Below, in pieces: positions 1 through 9,601 of a stretch of DNA of 64,000 nucleotides (positions are counted from its first letter, which is position 1; every line of letters starts with the position of its first letter). This DNA comes from Algoriphagus machipongonensis (lineage in GTDB: Bacteria > Bacteroidota > Bacteroidia > Cytophagales > Cyclobacteriaceae), in the NCBI RefSeq assembly GCF_000166275.1, contig NZ_CM001023.1:1801001-1865000 (forward strand), written 5' to 3'. The translations under genes were made by a program, and so were the position numbers. Under the pieces are notes generated by a model, which was not told where the DNA came from, searched no databases, and saw nothing but the letters and a program-made list of their open reading frames with translations.

Positions 1-1973
1 TCGGTTCAATTTTAGATAAAATTCCTGCTGGAGAAAGGTGGGAAGAAACAGTTGTGATTTTGCCTGATGAGCAAATGCTTTTCCCAGTCTTGCACACCCT
101 CCCAGAGCAAGTTGATAAGGTGAACGTGACCATGGGGTATCCAGTCAAGAATGCTCCTGTTTATTCCTTCTTGGAGGCAGTTTTAGAAATGCAGCGATTT
201 ATCAAAGAAGAGGATGGTAAGTTATTATTTTACCATACAGCAGTAAAAAATCTCTTGAGTTCGATTTATTTAAAAAACGAGCAACCGGGTTTTGCAGAGG
301 AGTTGATGGATGAAATGCAGCTTTTAAACCAGATCCATGTTTCAGCAGATAAGCTGCATAAGGGAGGAAAGCTCTACCATATGATCTTTCAAAAATTAGA
401 TAACCAATCTTTATTTCCCTACTTGGCCGAATTAATGGAGGCTTTGGCCGAGAGATTGGAAGAGGAACCCCTGCAGCGATCCTATCTCTATCAGTGCTTT
501 AAACAATTGACCAGATTGCGTGAGATATTTGCTGGACAGGATACGCTAAGTATCAATAGAGAGTTTTTTATTAGGCTATTTCGCCAGATTTTTAGAGAGG
601 TGAAATTACCTTTTGAAGGAGAGCCTCTTCAAGGATTACAAATCATGGGGGTACTTGAATCACGTAATTTGGACTTCAAGCGAGTGATTATTTGTAACAT
701 GAATGAGGATAGTTTTCCTCCGGCCGCAGGTTTGAACTCCATGATTCCTTTCAATATCCGAAAGGCGTTTGGCTTGCCGGTGCAGGAGCAAAATGATTCA
801 ATCTATGCCTATACTTTTTATAGGCTTTTGCATAGTGCTGAGGAGGTACATATGATTTATACCACTGCATCCGATCAAGGAAAAGCGGGTGAAAAGAGCC
901 GATACATTCAGCAAATGGGGGTAGAATTAGGAAGAGAAATAGCCGAAGAAGTGATCTATATTCCCATAGATCAGAAATCTCCAGAAGAGATTACTATCCA
1001 AAAGAATAATGAAGTTTTGGGTTTATTGGATAAGTATCTGATTGATGAGCATGGAAGGTCACAAACCTCATTTTCTCCTTCTGCCTTGAGCGTGTTTCTG
1101 GACTGTAGATTGAAGTTTTATCTTCAATATTTAGCCAATATTCAAGAGAAGCAGGAAGTGAATGAGGAGATCGACGCTGCTGTTTTTGGGAATCTGGCTC
1201 ACCTGAGCATGGAAATCCTTTACCAGGACTTTGCCAAAAGAAAGGGTAGGACGCTTTTGGAAAAATCCGATTTTGATGATTTAAGCAAAACTTGGGTATT
1301 CCCTGCGATTGAAAAAGCGATTCGTCAATTCTATCATTTGGAGGATGAGACTGATACCAAGCTGAATGGACAAATGGCGATAGCCCGAGATGTTCTCCAG
1401 AAATACCTACATCAGATATTAAAAGTAGATAAAGATTCTGCCCCTTTCCGCTTGATTTCTTTGGAGAAAGAAAAGAAGTATACGGCAGGAATAGAGATTG
1501 AAACTTCAAAAGGGAAGCAGATAGTTTCCCTGAAGGGTATAATCGATCGCGTGGATGAACATCAGGGCTCTGTACGGCTGATAGACTATAAATCGGGTCA
1601 GGACAATAAAAACTTTCCTGATGTGCCCTCACTTTTTGATCGGGATCATAAATCAAGAAACAAAGCTGCGATGCAGACAATGTTTTATGGGCTTATCTAC
1701 CAGGCTACAAACCCTAGCAATAAGCTTCCTCTCAAACCTGCGATTTTTAATCTAAGGGAGATGTTTAGTGATGATTTCAATCCTTATCTACAAGAGAAAA
1801 TCCCGTATAAAACTGGAATTGAAGTAGATGATTATAGGAATTACGAGGAAGAATATAGTACTGGGTTGAAGACACTTTTAGGGGATATATATAATCCAGA
1901 TATACCTTTTGATCAAACCGAAGATTTGAAAAAGTGTGCCTATTGCCCCTACAAGGAAATCTGTGGTAGGTAA
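1..1973 (+). CDS. PD-(D/E)XK nuclease family protein, AddB-like (5' end outside window)
   Basis: The reading frame is open from base 3, before the first possible start (GTG at 54), so the N-terminus lies outside the window. What is seen is the C-terminal half of a long exonuclease-like protein. The nuclease core is at about nt 1520-1600, where an acidic GIIDRVDE segment is followed by LIDYKSGQ, the (D/E)xK motif. One Cys (CRLKFYLQ, about nt 1104) and a terminal CxxCxxxxxC cluster (CAYCPYKEICG, about nt 1936-1968) fit the 4Fe-4S nuclease domain of AddB-type proteins. By family this would be a RecBCD/AddAB-like subunit for end resection in recombinational repair; an AddA/UvrD partner is expected upstream, out of view. 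The N-terminal half (ILPDEQMLFPVL, IMGVLESRNLDF) resembles the inactive helicase fold of AddB. The specific subunit identity is inference. Confidence 0.8.
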   Translation, partial: GSILDKIPAGERWEETVVILPDEQMLFPVLHTLPEQVDKVNVTMGYPVKNAPVYSFLEAVLEMQRFIKEEDGKLLFYHTAVKNLLSSIYLKNEQPGFAEELMDEMQLLNQIHVSADKLHKGGKLYHMIFQKLDNQSLFPYLAELMEALAERLEEEPLQRSYLYQCFKQLTRLREIFAGQDTLSINREFFIRLFRQIFREVKLPFEGEPLQGLQIMGVLESRNLDFKRVIICNMNEDSFPPAAGLNSMIPFNIRKAFGLPVQEQNDSIYAYTFYRLLHSAEEVHMIYTTASDQGKAGEKSRYIQQMGVELGREIAEEVIYIPIDQKSPEEITIQKNNEVLGLLDKYLIDEHGRSQTSFSPSALSVFLDCRLKFYLQYLANIQEKQEVNEEIDAAVFGNLAHLSMEILYQDFAKRKGRTLLEKSDFDDLSKTWVFPAIEKAIRQFYHLEDETDTKLNGQMAIARDVLQKYLHQILKVDKDSAPFRLISLEKEKKYTAGIEIETSKGKQIVSLKGIIDRVDEHQGSVRLIDYKSGQDNKNFPDVPSLFDRDHKSRNKAAMQTMFYGLIYQATNPSNKLPLKPAIFNLREMFSDDFNPYLQEKIPYKTGIEVDDYRNYEEEYSTGLKTLLGDIYNPDIPFDQTEDLKKCAYCPYKEICGR

Positions 1974-2005
1974 CTGCTTTGATTTAGCCTTGTAAAGTGA
2001 TCGAT

Positions 2006-2034
2006 CGGCCTGTTTAATTTAAAACATTAGGCCG
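2006..2034. terminator. Possible convergent terminator hairpin
   Basis: Arms CGGCC-TGTTT (2006-2015) and AAACA-tta-GGCCG (2022-2034) form a 10-bp stem with a three-base bulge. It sits between the convergent nuclease gene and the outer-membrane protein gene, whose stop codon lies in the loop. There is no long T-run, so this is only a tentative call. Confidence 0.3.
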
Positions 2035-2642
2035 GCACGAAACACAAAACTTCTAAATAGGAATTGGTCTTCTGTCAAGGAAGAGTATTCAGGGGGTAGC
2101 TGGTCATTTGGAATAGTTGTCGTTCCGAAGGTTGACAGTATTCCATGAAAGCGAGAAAATACCTGCCTTTTATATGCAATACTGAAGGAAAAGGCTGTTT
2201 TACCACCCTTGGTAGGTAGGCCTATTCCGAGTGAAGGACTGACCAAAAAACCTCCTTCATACCAAGTTTTGCTCCACTCATTCCTTTCATTTTTCTCCAA
2301 CCAGGTTAAGCCAGATCCTATATCTAATCCTCCGGTATATTTTATTTTCCCTTCTTTACCTAAAATACTTCTCCATCCCAAAGCCAAGGGGATAATAGAT
2401 ATGTCATCATATTGGTCGAGCCCGGTAGTAAGACCAATCGAATGATTTTCGGTAAATTGAATCCCATTGAAAGTCATGAGGGTGAAATTTATTCGATTTT
2501 CATGATTTCCATCCCATAGCTCATCGCTTCGACCATACAAGAAACCTATTTCCGTTTGTCCGAAATATTTTAAGTTCTGAGCCAGGCTTTCCACGCAAAG
2601 CATCAAGAAACAGAAAGAAAGAAATTTAGCTTTTAAGGTCAT
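2019..2642 (-). CDS. Outer-membrane beta-barrel-like protein, exported
   Basis: About 207 residues. The ATG at 2642 is preferred over upstream codons because it gives a clean type I signal peptide (MTLKAKFLSFCF...SLAQ) and leaves a 5-nt gap to the preceding lipoprotein gene. The mature part has alternating hydrophobic/polar stretches typical of beta-barrel strands (IGFLYGRS, HSIGLTTGL, KTAFSFSIAY) and ends in FVFRAGLMF, a C-terminal aromatic residue usual for outer-membrane barrels. No enzymatic motif was recognised. It is probably co-transcribed with the LVIVD lipoprotein just upstream, so the two may act together at the outer membrane; that partnership is inference from spacing. Confidence 0.6.
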   Translation of the reverse strand: MTLKAKFLSFCFLMLCVESLAQNLKYFGQTEIGFLYGRSDELWDGNHENRINFTLMTFNGIQFTENHSIGLTTGLDQYDDISIIPLALGWRSILGKEGKIKYTGGLDIGSGLTWLEKNERNEWSKTWYEGGFLVSPSLGIGLPTKGGKTAFSFSIAYKRQVFSRFHGILSTFGTTTIPNDQLPPEYSSLTEDQFLFRSFVFRAGLMF

Positions 2643-2647
2643 TTGAT

Positions 2648-3898
2648 TCAATACACACCTACAGGGTTGCTTACTTGAATGCAACTCAGTTTTTGCAATT
2701 TTGAAGGATTACTATAGTCGAATTGACATACTCCATCGGGTCCTATAACTATCAAAGAATTTGGCCCTGGAATTAAATCCACTGATTTTTCTTTGGTTAA
2801 AAACTCCAGTTGGTTGTCATCAATTTCCATTACGTTGCTGACATTAAAGCTTTTCAAGCCATGCGTTCCTTCAGCCACAAAAAGGTAATCACCCGCTAAA
2901 CCCAATCCGTGTGGATTAAGCATGGTATAAGCTTTCTTAAGCTTAGGGTTATAAAGATCTTTAATATCGATTACCTGCAATTCATTTACACCATTACGGC
3001 AATTGTTTCCATTTCTTAGTGTAACAAAAGCAAACTCCTCATTGACTACTACAGGATCACAAGCCTGAACGTGCTCATAAACTGCCATACGAGTAGGGGA
3101 GTTTGGTGTGCTAGCATCATAAATATGCATTCCGTTATTTGATCCTATAAATAGCTTGTCTTCAAAAGGAAAAATGGTTTCGATTCCCCAACCTAAATCT
3201 ATGGGTTTTACGAATTTGGGATCTGCAGCATTTTCCACATCAAACACATGCAAGGTGGATTCATCTACAGCGTATAAATGTTCGTTTGATAAGGTGAATC
3301 TAGCCATGGAGCCTCCCGTTCCATAACTCTGTGCAGCAGCTGAAAAATTTGCCGCAAAACTTACATTAATATCCATAAGCCATCCTCTCTCGACTTGCCA
3401 AGTAGGATTTTCAGTAGTGATAACCGTATCTTTAAAAGTAGTGATCTGCCCTGTTGCGTGGTTATACATATGCGAAAACACATCTTCCACCCTTTTAATC
3501 AATTGGATATTACCAATTTTGCTTATGTCAAAAGCCAATAAATCAACGTAATTATCTGCGTATAATATATCTCCATTAACTGCCATATCCACGTTTCCTT
3601 CGATAGGAATAAAACTTAAGTTGACAGGATTGGATGGATTGGAATTGTCTAGGATATGAATTCCTTCAGTAGGTTCATTGATAAATAGGTAATCTCCATA
3701 AATGTAGATTTTACCGGTATTATCCAATGGTCTAGCGGGTTCAGAAGTTATCACTCTTGCCCTCACATCACTCATTTCTAAATATACAGGTTGCAAAGTC
3801 CTGTAGGTGTAGGTAGATGTGTGTTCGTCATGACAAGATGAAAGGAACAAAACAGAAAGCATGAAAAGTAGGCTTTTCGCGGCGTGGAGAGGTTTCAT
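2648..3898 (-). CDS. LVIVD-repeat lipoprotein
   Basis: The start at 3898 is chosen because it begins a lipoprotein signal peptide (MKPLHAAKSLLFMLSVLFLSSC) with a lipobox ending in SSC; a longer open frame adds 17 unlikely residues. The mature protein (about 395 residues) is made of beta-propeller-like repeats of the LVIVD type, for example DNYVDLLAFDISKIGNIQLIKR, LHVFDVENAADPKFV and LQVIDIKDLYNPKLKK. LVIVD proteins are surface or periplasmic propellers of unknown activity, common in Bacteroidota. It lies 5 nt before the outer-membrane protein gene and probably forms an operon with it. Confidence 0.8.
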   Translation of the reverse strand: MKPLHAAKSLLFMLSVLFLSSCHDEHTSTYTYRTLQPVYLEMSDVRARVITSEPARPLDNTGKIYIYGDYLFINEPTEGIHILDNSNPSNPVNLSFIPIEGNVDMAVNGDILYADNYVDLLAFDISKIGNIQLIKRVEDVFSHMYNHATGQITTFKDTVITTENPTWQVERGWLMDINVSFAANFSAAAQSYGTGGSMARFTLSNEHLYAVDESTLHVFDVENAADPKFVKPIDLGWGIETIFPFEDKLFIGSNNGMHIYDASTPNSPTRMAVYEHVQACDPVVVNEEFAFVTLRNGNNCRNGVNELQVIDIKDLYNPKLKKAYTMLNPHGLGLAGDYLFVAEGTHGLKSFNVSNVMEIDDNQLEFLTKEKSVDLIPGPNSLIVIGPDGVCQFDYSNPSKLQKLSCIQVSNPVGVY

Positions 3899-4110
3899 GA
3901 TGCGGTGCTTTGGTGAAATAATAAAATATAATCTGAAGACGAATCCCAATAATAATTCGCAACAGGTCTACTAAAAAGTATTTTATAAAGGTGGGAGAAT
4001 TATCCGATTTCTTTATAATTCATTCAAATAATGCTATCTGGTATTGATTTCTATATTTTTTTCAATTAATAGAAATTCTTCCCTATCTGACTTTGAGACA
4101 ATAAGGTTTT

Positions 4111-4563
4111 CTATATGATCTCCTTAGCAACTTTCATGTGAAGCTCGTTCATTTGCATGAGGGCGGCGGAACCATACCACTCTTTCAAATCCATTTTTAA
4201 AACTCCCGCTTGGATAGAAGGGTCAGTCTCTGTCAGGGATTTTGCTTCTTCGATCGATTGCACATCGAAGATATACAAGCCTCTTAAGTCCTCATTTCCA
4301 AAAAATGGTCCAGCCATGACCAACTTCCCATCTTCTGCCATCCTATTGATATTGGCCATATGGCCTTGCTGAAGTTTACTTCTCTCTTCATCTGAATAAT
4401 CAGCTACTTTATCTCCCCGGTAAAGAAAGGCAATGACGTACTTCTTCATTCCGTATTGATCAGCTCCGAGTTCCTTAGCTAGTTTTTCATCGTATTCTGA
4501 TTGAGCCATAGTAGCTACAGATAAGCCTGAGAGGAAGAATAGGGTTACAAGTAATCGTTTCAT
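4111..4563 (-). CDS. Exported YciI-like (YCII-related) domain protein
   Basis: 150 residues with a signal peptide (MKRLLVTLFFLSGLSVATMAQ). The remainder matches the small ferredoxin-like YciI fold: KKYVIAFLYRGD, then QQGHMANINRMAEDGKLVMAGPF with the conserved His (about residue 69), and GLYIFDVQSIEEAKSLTETDP with the family's DP turn. YciI proteins are usually cytoplasmic and of unclear function, so the export signal suggests a periplasmic relative. It follows the DUF389 gene by 14 nt on the same strand, so they are likely co-transcribed. Confidence 0.75.
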   Translation of the reverse strand: MKRLLVTLFFLSGLSVATMAQSEYDEKLAKELGADQYGMKKYVIAFLYRGDKVADYSDEERSKLQQGHMANINRMAEDGKLVMAGPFFGNEDLRGLYIFDVQSIEEAKSLTETDPSIQAGVLKMDLKEWYGSAALMQMNELHMKVAKEII

Positions 4564-4577
4564 AACGGGAGGGGTTA

Positions 4578-5954
4578 TCAGTTTAAGATTAAAGCAACAG
4601 TATCAGATTTGGTTCTAAGCTTGAGCCATTGAGTGAATTTTTCAGTTTCCTCTTTGCTTGGTTTTGTTGTAAACTCCGCGAATGCCACTAAAAGCGTATC
4701 TGTAGATTCACTTTCCAGATCTGTAATCAATGAATTATTTAAAGTGAATTTACGAAGTTTTGGGTGATTGACTTTTGCTTCTTGAGCAATATCATTCCCT
4801 AAATATCGAACTTCACCATAATTAGCTACTTCACTTTCCAGCAGGGCAATTCTCATGTCCTTGTCCTGTATGATCTGTTCGTTTCTTTCATAAAGATCTT
4901 TTAGAATATCCGATCGAAGTAAATTCATGTCGGTTATTCCAGCGTTATTTTGATTGATTTTGATTTCTGTATTATCCAGACCAAAACTCACTGCCTTTTC
5001 CCTGATAGTTGAAATGGTTTCCGGACCTACTTGATCACCTATCAAGTTTACTTGTATTATTTTTTCTTCAGTAGAGTAGGTATAGTTGGTGTTCAGAACC
5101 TGAGTTTTTGGGAAAATCATTTCCTGAGACACGAAGGTTTTTGCTTGCTCTTCCCAAATAGATCTTAGGACAATTCCATAGGCCAGGTAAACACTAGGTA
5201 CTATGGTAATGATAGTAAAAATGGTGATATAGGTTTGAACACGTTTCTCTTTTTTCTGATCCAAAAATTCTCTTTTTGGGAATTTCATAAAGCGAACAAT
5301 CAGATAAGTGGATAGACTGATGAATACTGAATTGATAAAAAATAAATAAAAAGCACCGATAAAATAGTAAAGATTTAAGGTGGCTAATCCATATCCGGCA
5401 GTGCATAGGGGAGGCATCAAAGCAGTTGCAATTGCCACCCCAGGTATGGCATTACTTTTCTCTTTTCGGGAACCTGCAATGATTCCTGCAAGCCCTCCAA
5501 ATAAGGCAATCAGTACATCCCATATCGTAGGTTCTGTTCTGGCCAAAAGTTCGGATTGAGCATCGTCCAGAGGTGTGAAATTAAAGTAAATTGTTGAGGT
5601 TAAAATGGCGATAAAAACCGCCACTCCTAAGTTGCGAAGAGAGCGTTTCAAAAGCTCAAAATCATTGATGCCTGCGGCCATTCCAATCCCCATGATTGGA
5701 CCCATCAAAGGGGAGATCAGCATGGCTCCAATTACTACTGCTGTGGAGTTAACATTGAGTCCGATGGAGGCCACAAAAATCGCGAAAATTAGAATCCAAA
5801 GATTGGCTCCTTTGAACTCCACGTTTTTCTTAATGTAATCGATAGTCGCAAGTTCGTCTTCCTTTCCTTCGTGTAAATCGAACCTATCTTTAAGGTAGAG
5901 TAGGCTACGGATAAACTGGTTTCGACTACTTCGTTTTGTTGTTTTTTCCTCCAT
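4578..5954 (-). CDS. DUF389 family integral membrane protein
   Basis: 458 residues. The N-terminal half holds several membrane segments (LWILIFAIFVASIGLN; VVIGAMLISPLMGPIMGIGMAAG; GVAVFIAILTSTIYF; VLIALFGGLAGIIAGS; YYFIGAFYLFFINSVFISLSTYLIV). The core NSTAVVIGAMLISPLMGP is the signature of the DUF389 (TIGR00341-like) family. After a last helix near residues 240-265, the C-terminal part is soluble (about residues 280-458), probably extracytoplasmic. Function is unknown; the family is widespread in bacteria and archaea. It is the first gene of a probable two-gene unit with the YciI-like gene. Confidence 0.85.
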   Translation of the reverse strand: MEEKTTKRSSRNQFIRSLLYLKDRFDLHEGKEDELATIDYIKKNVEFKGANLWILIFAIFVASIGLNVNSTAVVIGAMLISPLMGPIMGIGMAAGINDFELLKRSLRNLGVAVFIAILTSTIYFNFTPLDDAQSELLARTEPTIWDVLIALFGGLAGIIAGSRKEKSNAIPGVAIATALMPPLCTAGYGLATLNLYYFIGAFYLFFINSVFISLSTYLIVRFMKFPKREFLDQKKEKRVQTYITIFTIITIVPSVYLAYGIVLRSIWEEQAKTFVSQEMIFPKTQVLNTNYTYSTEEKIIQVNLIGDQVGPETISTIREKAVSFGLDNTEIKINQNNAGITDMNLLRSDILKDLYERNEQIIQDKDMRIALLESEVANYGEVRYLGNDIAQEAKVNHPKLRKFTLNNSLITDLESESTDTLLVAFAEFTTKPSKEETEKFTQWLKLRTKSDTVALILN

Positions 5955-6374
5955 TTTGGAATTGAATTTTGCACCGGCAAATTAGTGAATTTTATTATTG
6001 ATAATTTCAATTTCAAAGGATTATGGATGGGATAGGCGTATTATTATATGTTGTTTTTTGGAACAGTATGTGTAGTACAATTCAACAAATCAGGGTAGAA
6101 ATCATATTAATTCAATAAATTAATTAAAGTATTTCAAATAGCTGATTTATAATTGAATAAGAGTCATTTAGTCTTGTCGTAATTAGTTTAGCCTAATAAA
6201 TTTAGGTGAATCTAAATAATGCGTATACCTTCCCAATGCCAATTTATTGCTCTCTGGGCGTTATTCGAATTTCAAATTCTTAGAATCAATACGTTAAAAA
6301 AAGAAAAGATGGATTTGGTTAAAGATTTGTAGATATTTGTCTTTCGAATTTTTAATAAAATTATATTTTTAATT
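5955..6374. other. AT-rich divergent intergenic region
   Basis: 420 bases between the divergent DUF389 and receiver-protein genes. It is AT-rich, with several ATTTG/TTTG runs near 6315-6345 that could contain the -33/-7 boxes of the receiver gene, but none fits TAnnTTTG cleanly. No coding frame or strong hairpin is visible. Confidence 0.4.
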
Positions 6375-6752
6375 ATGGCAGTTGGCTCGAATTTGAAAGT
6401 TGTATCGATTGATGATGACAGGATTCAGCACATTCTTGTAAAGAAGAGAATGCAGATGGTGGATCCTACCATTGAAACCATTTCCTTCGACGAACCTCAA
6501 AATGCGCTGGAATGGCTTGCTGAAAATAAGGCTCATTTAATTTTAATGGATTTAAATTTTCCTGAATTATCGGGTTGGGAATTGCTCTTAGAAATTCAAA
6601 AAATTACCGAAACTCCTTTGGTGATTTTGACGGGAAATATCAGCCCATTTGAACTTCAAAAAAAAGAAGAATATCCACAGGTAATCCGACTTCTTGAGAA
6701 GCCTATTTCGGCTAGCCATATTGAAGAAATAATAAGTCAAATCGTAACCTGA
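6375..6752 (+). CDS. Stand-alone response regulator receiver (CheY-like) protein
   Basis: 125 residues, a single receiver domain with no output domain. The acidic pocket is D13-D14-D15, the phospho-acceptor is D59 in LMDLNFPELSGWE, the switch Thr is T86 in VILTGN, and the conserved Lys is K109 in EKPIS. Such orphan receivers act in phosphorelays or by protein contact. No histidine kinase lies next to it, and the following Mla operon begins 317 nt downstream, so its partner is unknown. Confidence 0.85.
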   Translation: MAVGSNLKVVSIDDDRIQHILVKKRMQMVDPTIETISFDEPQNALEWLAENKAHLILMDLNFPELSGWELLLEIQKITETPLVILTGNISPFELQKKEEYPQVIRLLEKPISASHIEEIISQIVT

Positions 6753-7069
6753 AATACTCGTCAAAGAGAAGTGATTCCTTCTTCAATTAATTTGTTTTTT
6801 TGAGCTTGGATTCATCTTTGCTACTATCTTATTCTCGGCATCTCCTTGGAGTCAATTCATATTCGTATTTTACAATCGATATATTTAAAAAGGAACCTTT
6901 TTAAGAAAGTAAAGTTTTACTTAGGTTCAGTGGAAATTGATTGTCAATTTTGGGGATCATCTGAGGAAACAAAAGAAATTGCCATTTCAATACATTAATA
7001 TTCCCTTTCCCAGAATATCTGGGAAGCCTTTGGAGATTTTTATTTAATTTCAAGCGATTAAATTGACTT
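6753..7069. other. Intergenic region with a short inverted repeat
   Basis: 317 bases. It contains an inverted repeat TTAAAAAGG / CCTTTTTAA at 6885-6904 that could end the receiver transcript, and a weak AGccTTTG element close to the mlaE start. No coding frame was supported. Confidence 0.4.
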
Positions 7070-7861
7070 ATGGCTGGAGAAGACAGAAAGCCCTTTATTA
7101 CTAAAAAAACAGATAAATTTTTTTCAGGACTAGCCAGTGCCTGGAATTTTGTGCGACGATTCTTTAAAGAAGTATTTATCCCCCCGTATGAATTAAAAGA
7201 AGTGTTTCACCAATGTTATCGCATCGGTGTAGAATCTCTTCCTTTAATTTCCCTTACTGGATTCATTGTTGGGATTGTATTTACGAATCAATCTCGCCCA
7301 TCTTTATCTGAGTTTGGAGCTACCTCTTGGTTGCCTTCCTTGATTTCTATTGCCGTTGTTAGAGCAATGGGCCCATTGGTTACGGCATTGATAGCCGCTG
7401 GTAAGATGGGATCAAGCATTGGTGCAGAGATTGGTTCTATGAAAGTGACCGAGCAAATAGATGCCATGGAGGTTTCGGCAACCAATCCATTTAAGTTTTT
7501 GGTAGTAACCCGAGTATTAGCAACGACCTTTATGATACCCATATTGGTGATGTACACTGATTTTGTAGCCTTAATGGGCTCCTTCCTGAGTGTCAATGCC
7601 AATGAGATGGTGAGTATGACGACCTTTTTTGTTCAGGTTTTTGAATCAATTAGCTTCTTAGACATTACTTCCTCAGTTCTCAAATCCCTGTTATTCGGAT
7701 TTACGATAGGGATTGTAGGTTGCTACAAGGGATATAATTCCTCCAAAGGAACAGAAGGTGTGGGTAGAGCTGCTAATTCAGCTGTAGTTATGGCCATGTT
7801 CCTGATATTTATTGAAGAGTTATTGGTGCTTCAAATTGTCAACGCAATAAGAATGATGTAA
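7070..7861 (+). CDS. mlaE: MlaE-family ABC lipid transporter permease
   Basis: 263 residues with about five membrane segments (for example LPLISLTGFIVGIVF and AVVMAMFLIFIEELLVLQIV). The conserved MlaE centre is intact: RAMGPLVTALIAAGKMGSSIGAEIGSMKVTEQIDAMEV. In Gram-negative bacteria MlaE is the inner-membrane permease that works with MlaF (ATPase) and MlaD (MCE substrate-binding protein) to move phospholipids between inner and outer membranes. It is first in a tight mlaE-mlaF-mlaD operon, with mlaF starting 3 nt after its stop. Direction of transport cannot be read from sequence. Confidence 0.9.
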   Translation: MAGEDRKPFITKKTDKFFSGLASAWNFVRRFFKEVFIPPYELKEVFHQCYRIGVESLPLISLTGFIVGIVFTNQSRPSLSEFGATSWLPSLISIAVVRAMGPLVTALIAAGKMGSSIGAEIGSMKVTEQIDAMEVSATNPFKFLVVTRVLATTFMIPILVMYTDFVALMGSFLSVNANEMVSMTTFFVQVFESISFLDITSSVLKSLLFGFTIGIVGCYKGYNSSKGTEGVGRAANSAVVMAMFLIFIEELLVLQIVNAIRMM

Positions 7862-7864
7862 ACC

Positions 7865-8617
7865 ATGGAAGAAAAAGTTGTTGAAATACGCGGTTTAATG
7901 AAGTCTTTTGGGGATTTGGATGTACTTAAAGGAGTGGATCTTGATCTTTTTAAGGGAGAAAACCTGGTGGTTTTGGGAAAATCTGGCTCAGGAAAGTCTG
8001 TTTTAATCAAAATCATGGTTGGACTCCTGAAGCAAGATGAAGGGACTATGCGAGTTTTAGGAAAGGAAGTTTCTGAATTAAAAACCAAAGCATTAAACGA
8101 TCTTCGTCTAAAAATTGGTTTTTCATTTCAAAACTCTGCGCTCTACGATAGTATGACTGTCAGAGAAAATATGGAGTTTCCATTGGTAAGGAATGTCAAA
8201 AACCTTACTCGTGGTGAAATCACGAAGAAAATAGAGGAGTTGCTTGACAGTGTGGGATTACCTCAGTCAATCAACCAGATGCCATCCGAACTTTCGGGTG
8301 GTCAGAAAAAAAGAATTGGAGTGGCGCGTACTTTGATCTTAAATCCAGAGATCATGCTATACGATGAACCTACTGCAGGTTTGGACCCAATCACTTGTAT
8401 GGATATCAACAACCTGATCAATCAGGTACGAGAACAATATAACACCTCATCTATAGTCATTACCCATGACTTGACATGTGCCAAAGTAACCGGGGATCGG
8501 CAGGCAGTATTGCTTGACGGTCAATTTAAATCCGTCGGAAGTTTCGATGAGGTTTTTGCACATGCAGACGATAGAAGAGTTAAATCATTTTACGATTATA
8601 ATTTCATTGATTCATGA
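7865..8617 (+). CDS. mlaF: MlaF-type ABC transporter ATP-binding protein
   Basis: 250 residues. Walker A is GKSGSGKS (about residue 38), the signature is LSGGQKKR (about 142) and Walker B with D-loop is IMLYDEPTAGLDP (about 162), followed by the H-loop in VITHDL. It energises lipid transport by MlaE/MlaD. The gene lies directly after mlaE, and its TGA stop overlaps the mlaD ATG (ATGA), which indicates translational coupling. Confidence 0.92.
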   Translation: MEEKVVEIRGLMKSFGDLDVLKGVDLDLFKGENLVVLGKSGSGKSVLIKIMVGLLKQDEGTMRVLGKEVSELKTKALNDLRLKIGFSFQNSALYDSMTVRENMEFPLVRNVKNLTRGEITKKIEELLDSVGLPQSINQMPSELSGGQKKRIGVARTLILNPEIMLYDEPTAGLDPITCMDINNLINQVREQYNTSSIVITHDLTCAKVTGDRQAVLLDGQFKSVGSFDEVFAHADDRRVKSFYDYNFIDS

Positions 8618-9597
8618 AAGCTGAAAATAAACGCAATGTAATAGTTGGCATTTTTGTATTTGTAGGAATCGCCATCTTGGTAGCCGGAGTGTTGACTTTG
8701 GGAGGCCAGCAAAAGAAGTTTGTGAAGGCCATCCATTTAAAAGCTGTCTTTGATGACATTGGAGGATTGCAGGCCGGAAATAATGTATGGTTTTCAGGTG
8801 TGAAAATTGGTACAGTTAGAAAAATCAACTTTTATGGAGATTCTCAAGTAGAGATAGAAATGAATGTTGAGGAAGAGGTAGTGGAGTTTATCCGCAAGGA
8901 TTCTAAAGCTACCATCAGTTCTGATGGTCTTATCGGTAATAAAATCATTGTGATTTATGGAGGTACCACCATGGCACCCCCTGTAGAAGATGGAGACAGA
9001 TTAGAATCCGTGATGCCATTGGATACAGATCAAATGATGGAAACACTTCAAGTGAATAATGAGAATTTGGTGGAAATCACCAATGATCTAAAGGATTTGA
9101 TTGGCAAGCTTGCAAATGGTGAAGGCATAGTAGGAGCAGTGCTAACAGATTCTACCTTGTCAGATAATTTCAAAATTATCGTGGCCAACTTGAAGCAGAC
9201 TTCAGAAAATAGCAACAGAATGCTCGCTGAGATGAATACCTTCACTCAGAAGCTAAATAAAGAAGGCAATCTCTTCAACGATTTAGTGACAGATACTACC
9301 ATGGCTGTAGAGATCAGAGATGCCATGGGAAGTTTGAAAGCTGCTGCTGAAAACTCAGAACAGATGACAGAAGAGCTTAAAGTTATTACTGATAAATTCA
9401 ACTCTCAGGATAATTCTATTGGTGTTTTGCTCAATGATGAGGAGTTTGCGAATAACTTAAAGCAAACGATGATCAATACTGATTCTGCTACCTATAACTT
9501 AAATCGCGGATTGGAAGCTTTGGAATACACCTGGCCTTTCAAAAAAGGATTTAAGAGAAAAGCGAAAGCTGAGGAAGCAGCGAAAGAAAATAACTAA
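8614..9597 (+). CDS. mlaD: MCE/MlaD family protein
   Basis: 327 residues. An N-terminal membrane anchor (NVIVGIFVFVGIAILVAGVLTL) is followed by an MCE domain (about residues 38-120: AVFDDIGGLQAGNNVWFSGVKIGTV...SSDGLIGNKIIVIYGG). The rest is a long helical tail rich in E/N/T, probably coiled, that may span the periplasm. MCE proteins form hexameric tunnels for lipids. It overlaps mlaF by four bases. A terminator follows the stop. Confidence 0.9.
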   Translation: MKAENKRNVIVGIFVFVGIAILVAGVLTLGGQQKKFVKAIHLKAVFDDIGGLQAGNNVWFSGVKIGTVRKINFYGDSQVEIEMNVEEEVVEFIRKDSKATISSDGLIGNKIIVIYGGTTMAPPVEDGDRLESVMPLDTDQMMETLQVNNENLVEITNDLKDLIGKLANGEGIVGAVLTDSTLSDNFKIIVANLKQTSENSNRMLAEMNTFTQKLNKEGNLFNDLVTDTTMAVEIRDAMGSLKAAAENSEQMTEELKVITDKFNSQDNSIGVLLNDEEFANNLKQTMINTDSATYNLNRGLEALEYTWPFKKGFKRKAKAEEAAKENN

Positions 9598-9601
9598 AAT
9601 T

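Noticed and set aside
994..1680. 228-residue minus-strand frame
   Set aside because: It lies wholly inside the AddB-like nuclease gene on the opposite strand and its composition (S/P/H-rich) matches no family; shadow frame.
1981..2037. Shared 10-mers TTAGCCTTGT and AGGCCGGCAC with 59750-59770
   Set aside because: Part of the 2 kb copy encodes the end of the outer-membrane protein; two shared 10-mers in 64 kb are compatible with chance, so I do not call a repeat family.
6315..6345. Possible -33/-7 promoter for the receiver gene
   Set aside because: Several TTTG words occur but none combines TAnnTTTG with TTTG at 19-21 nt spacing, so no promoter is called.
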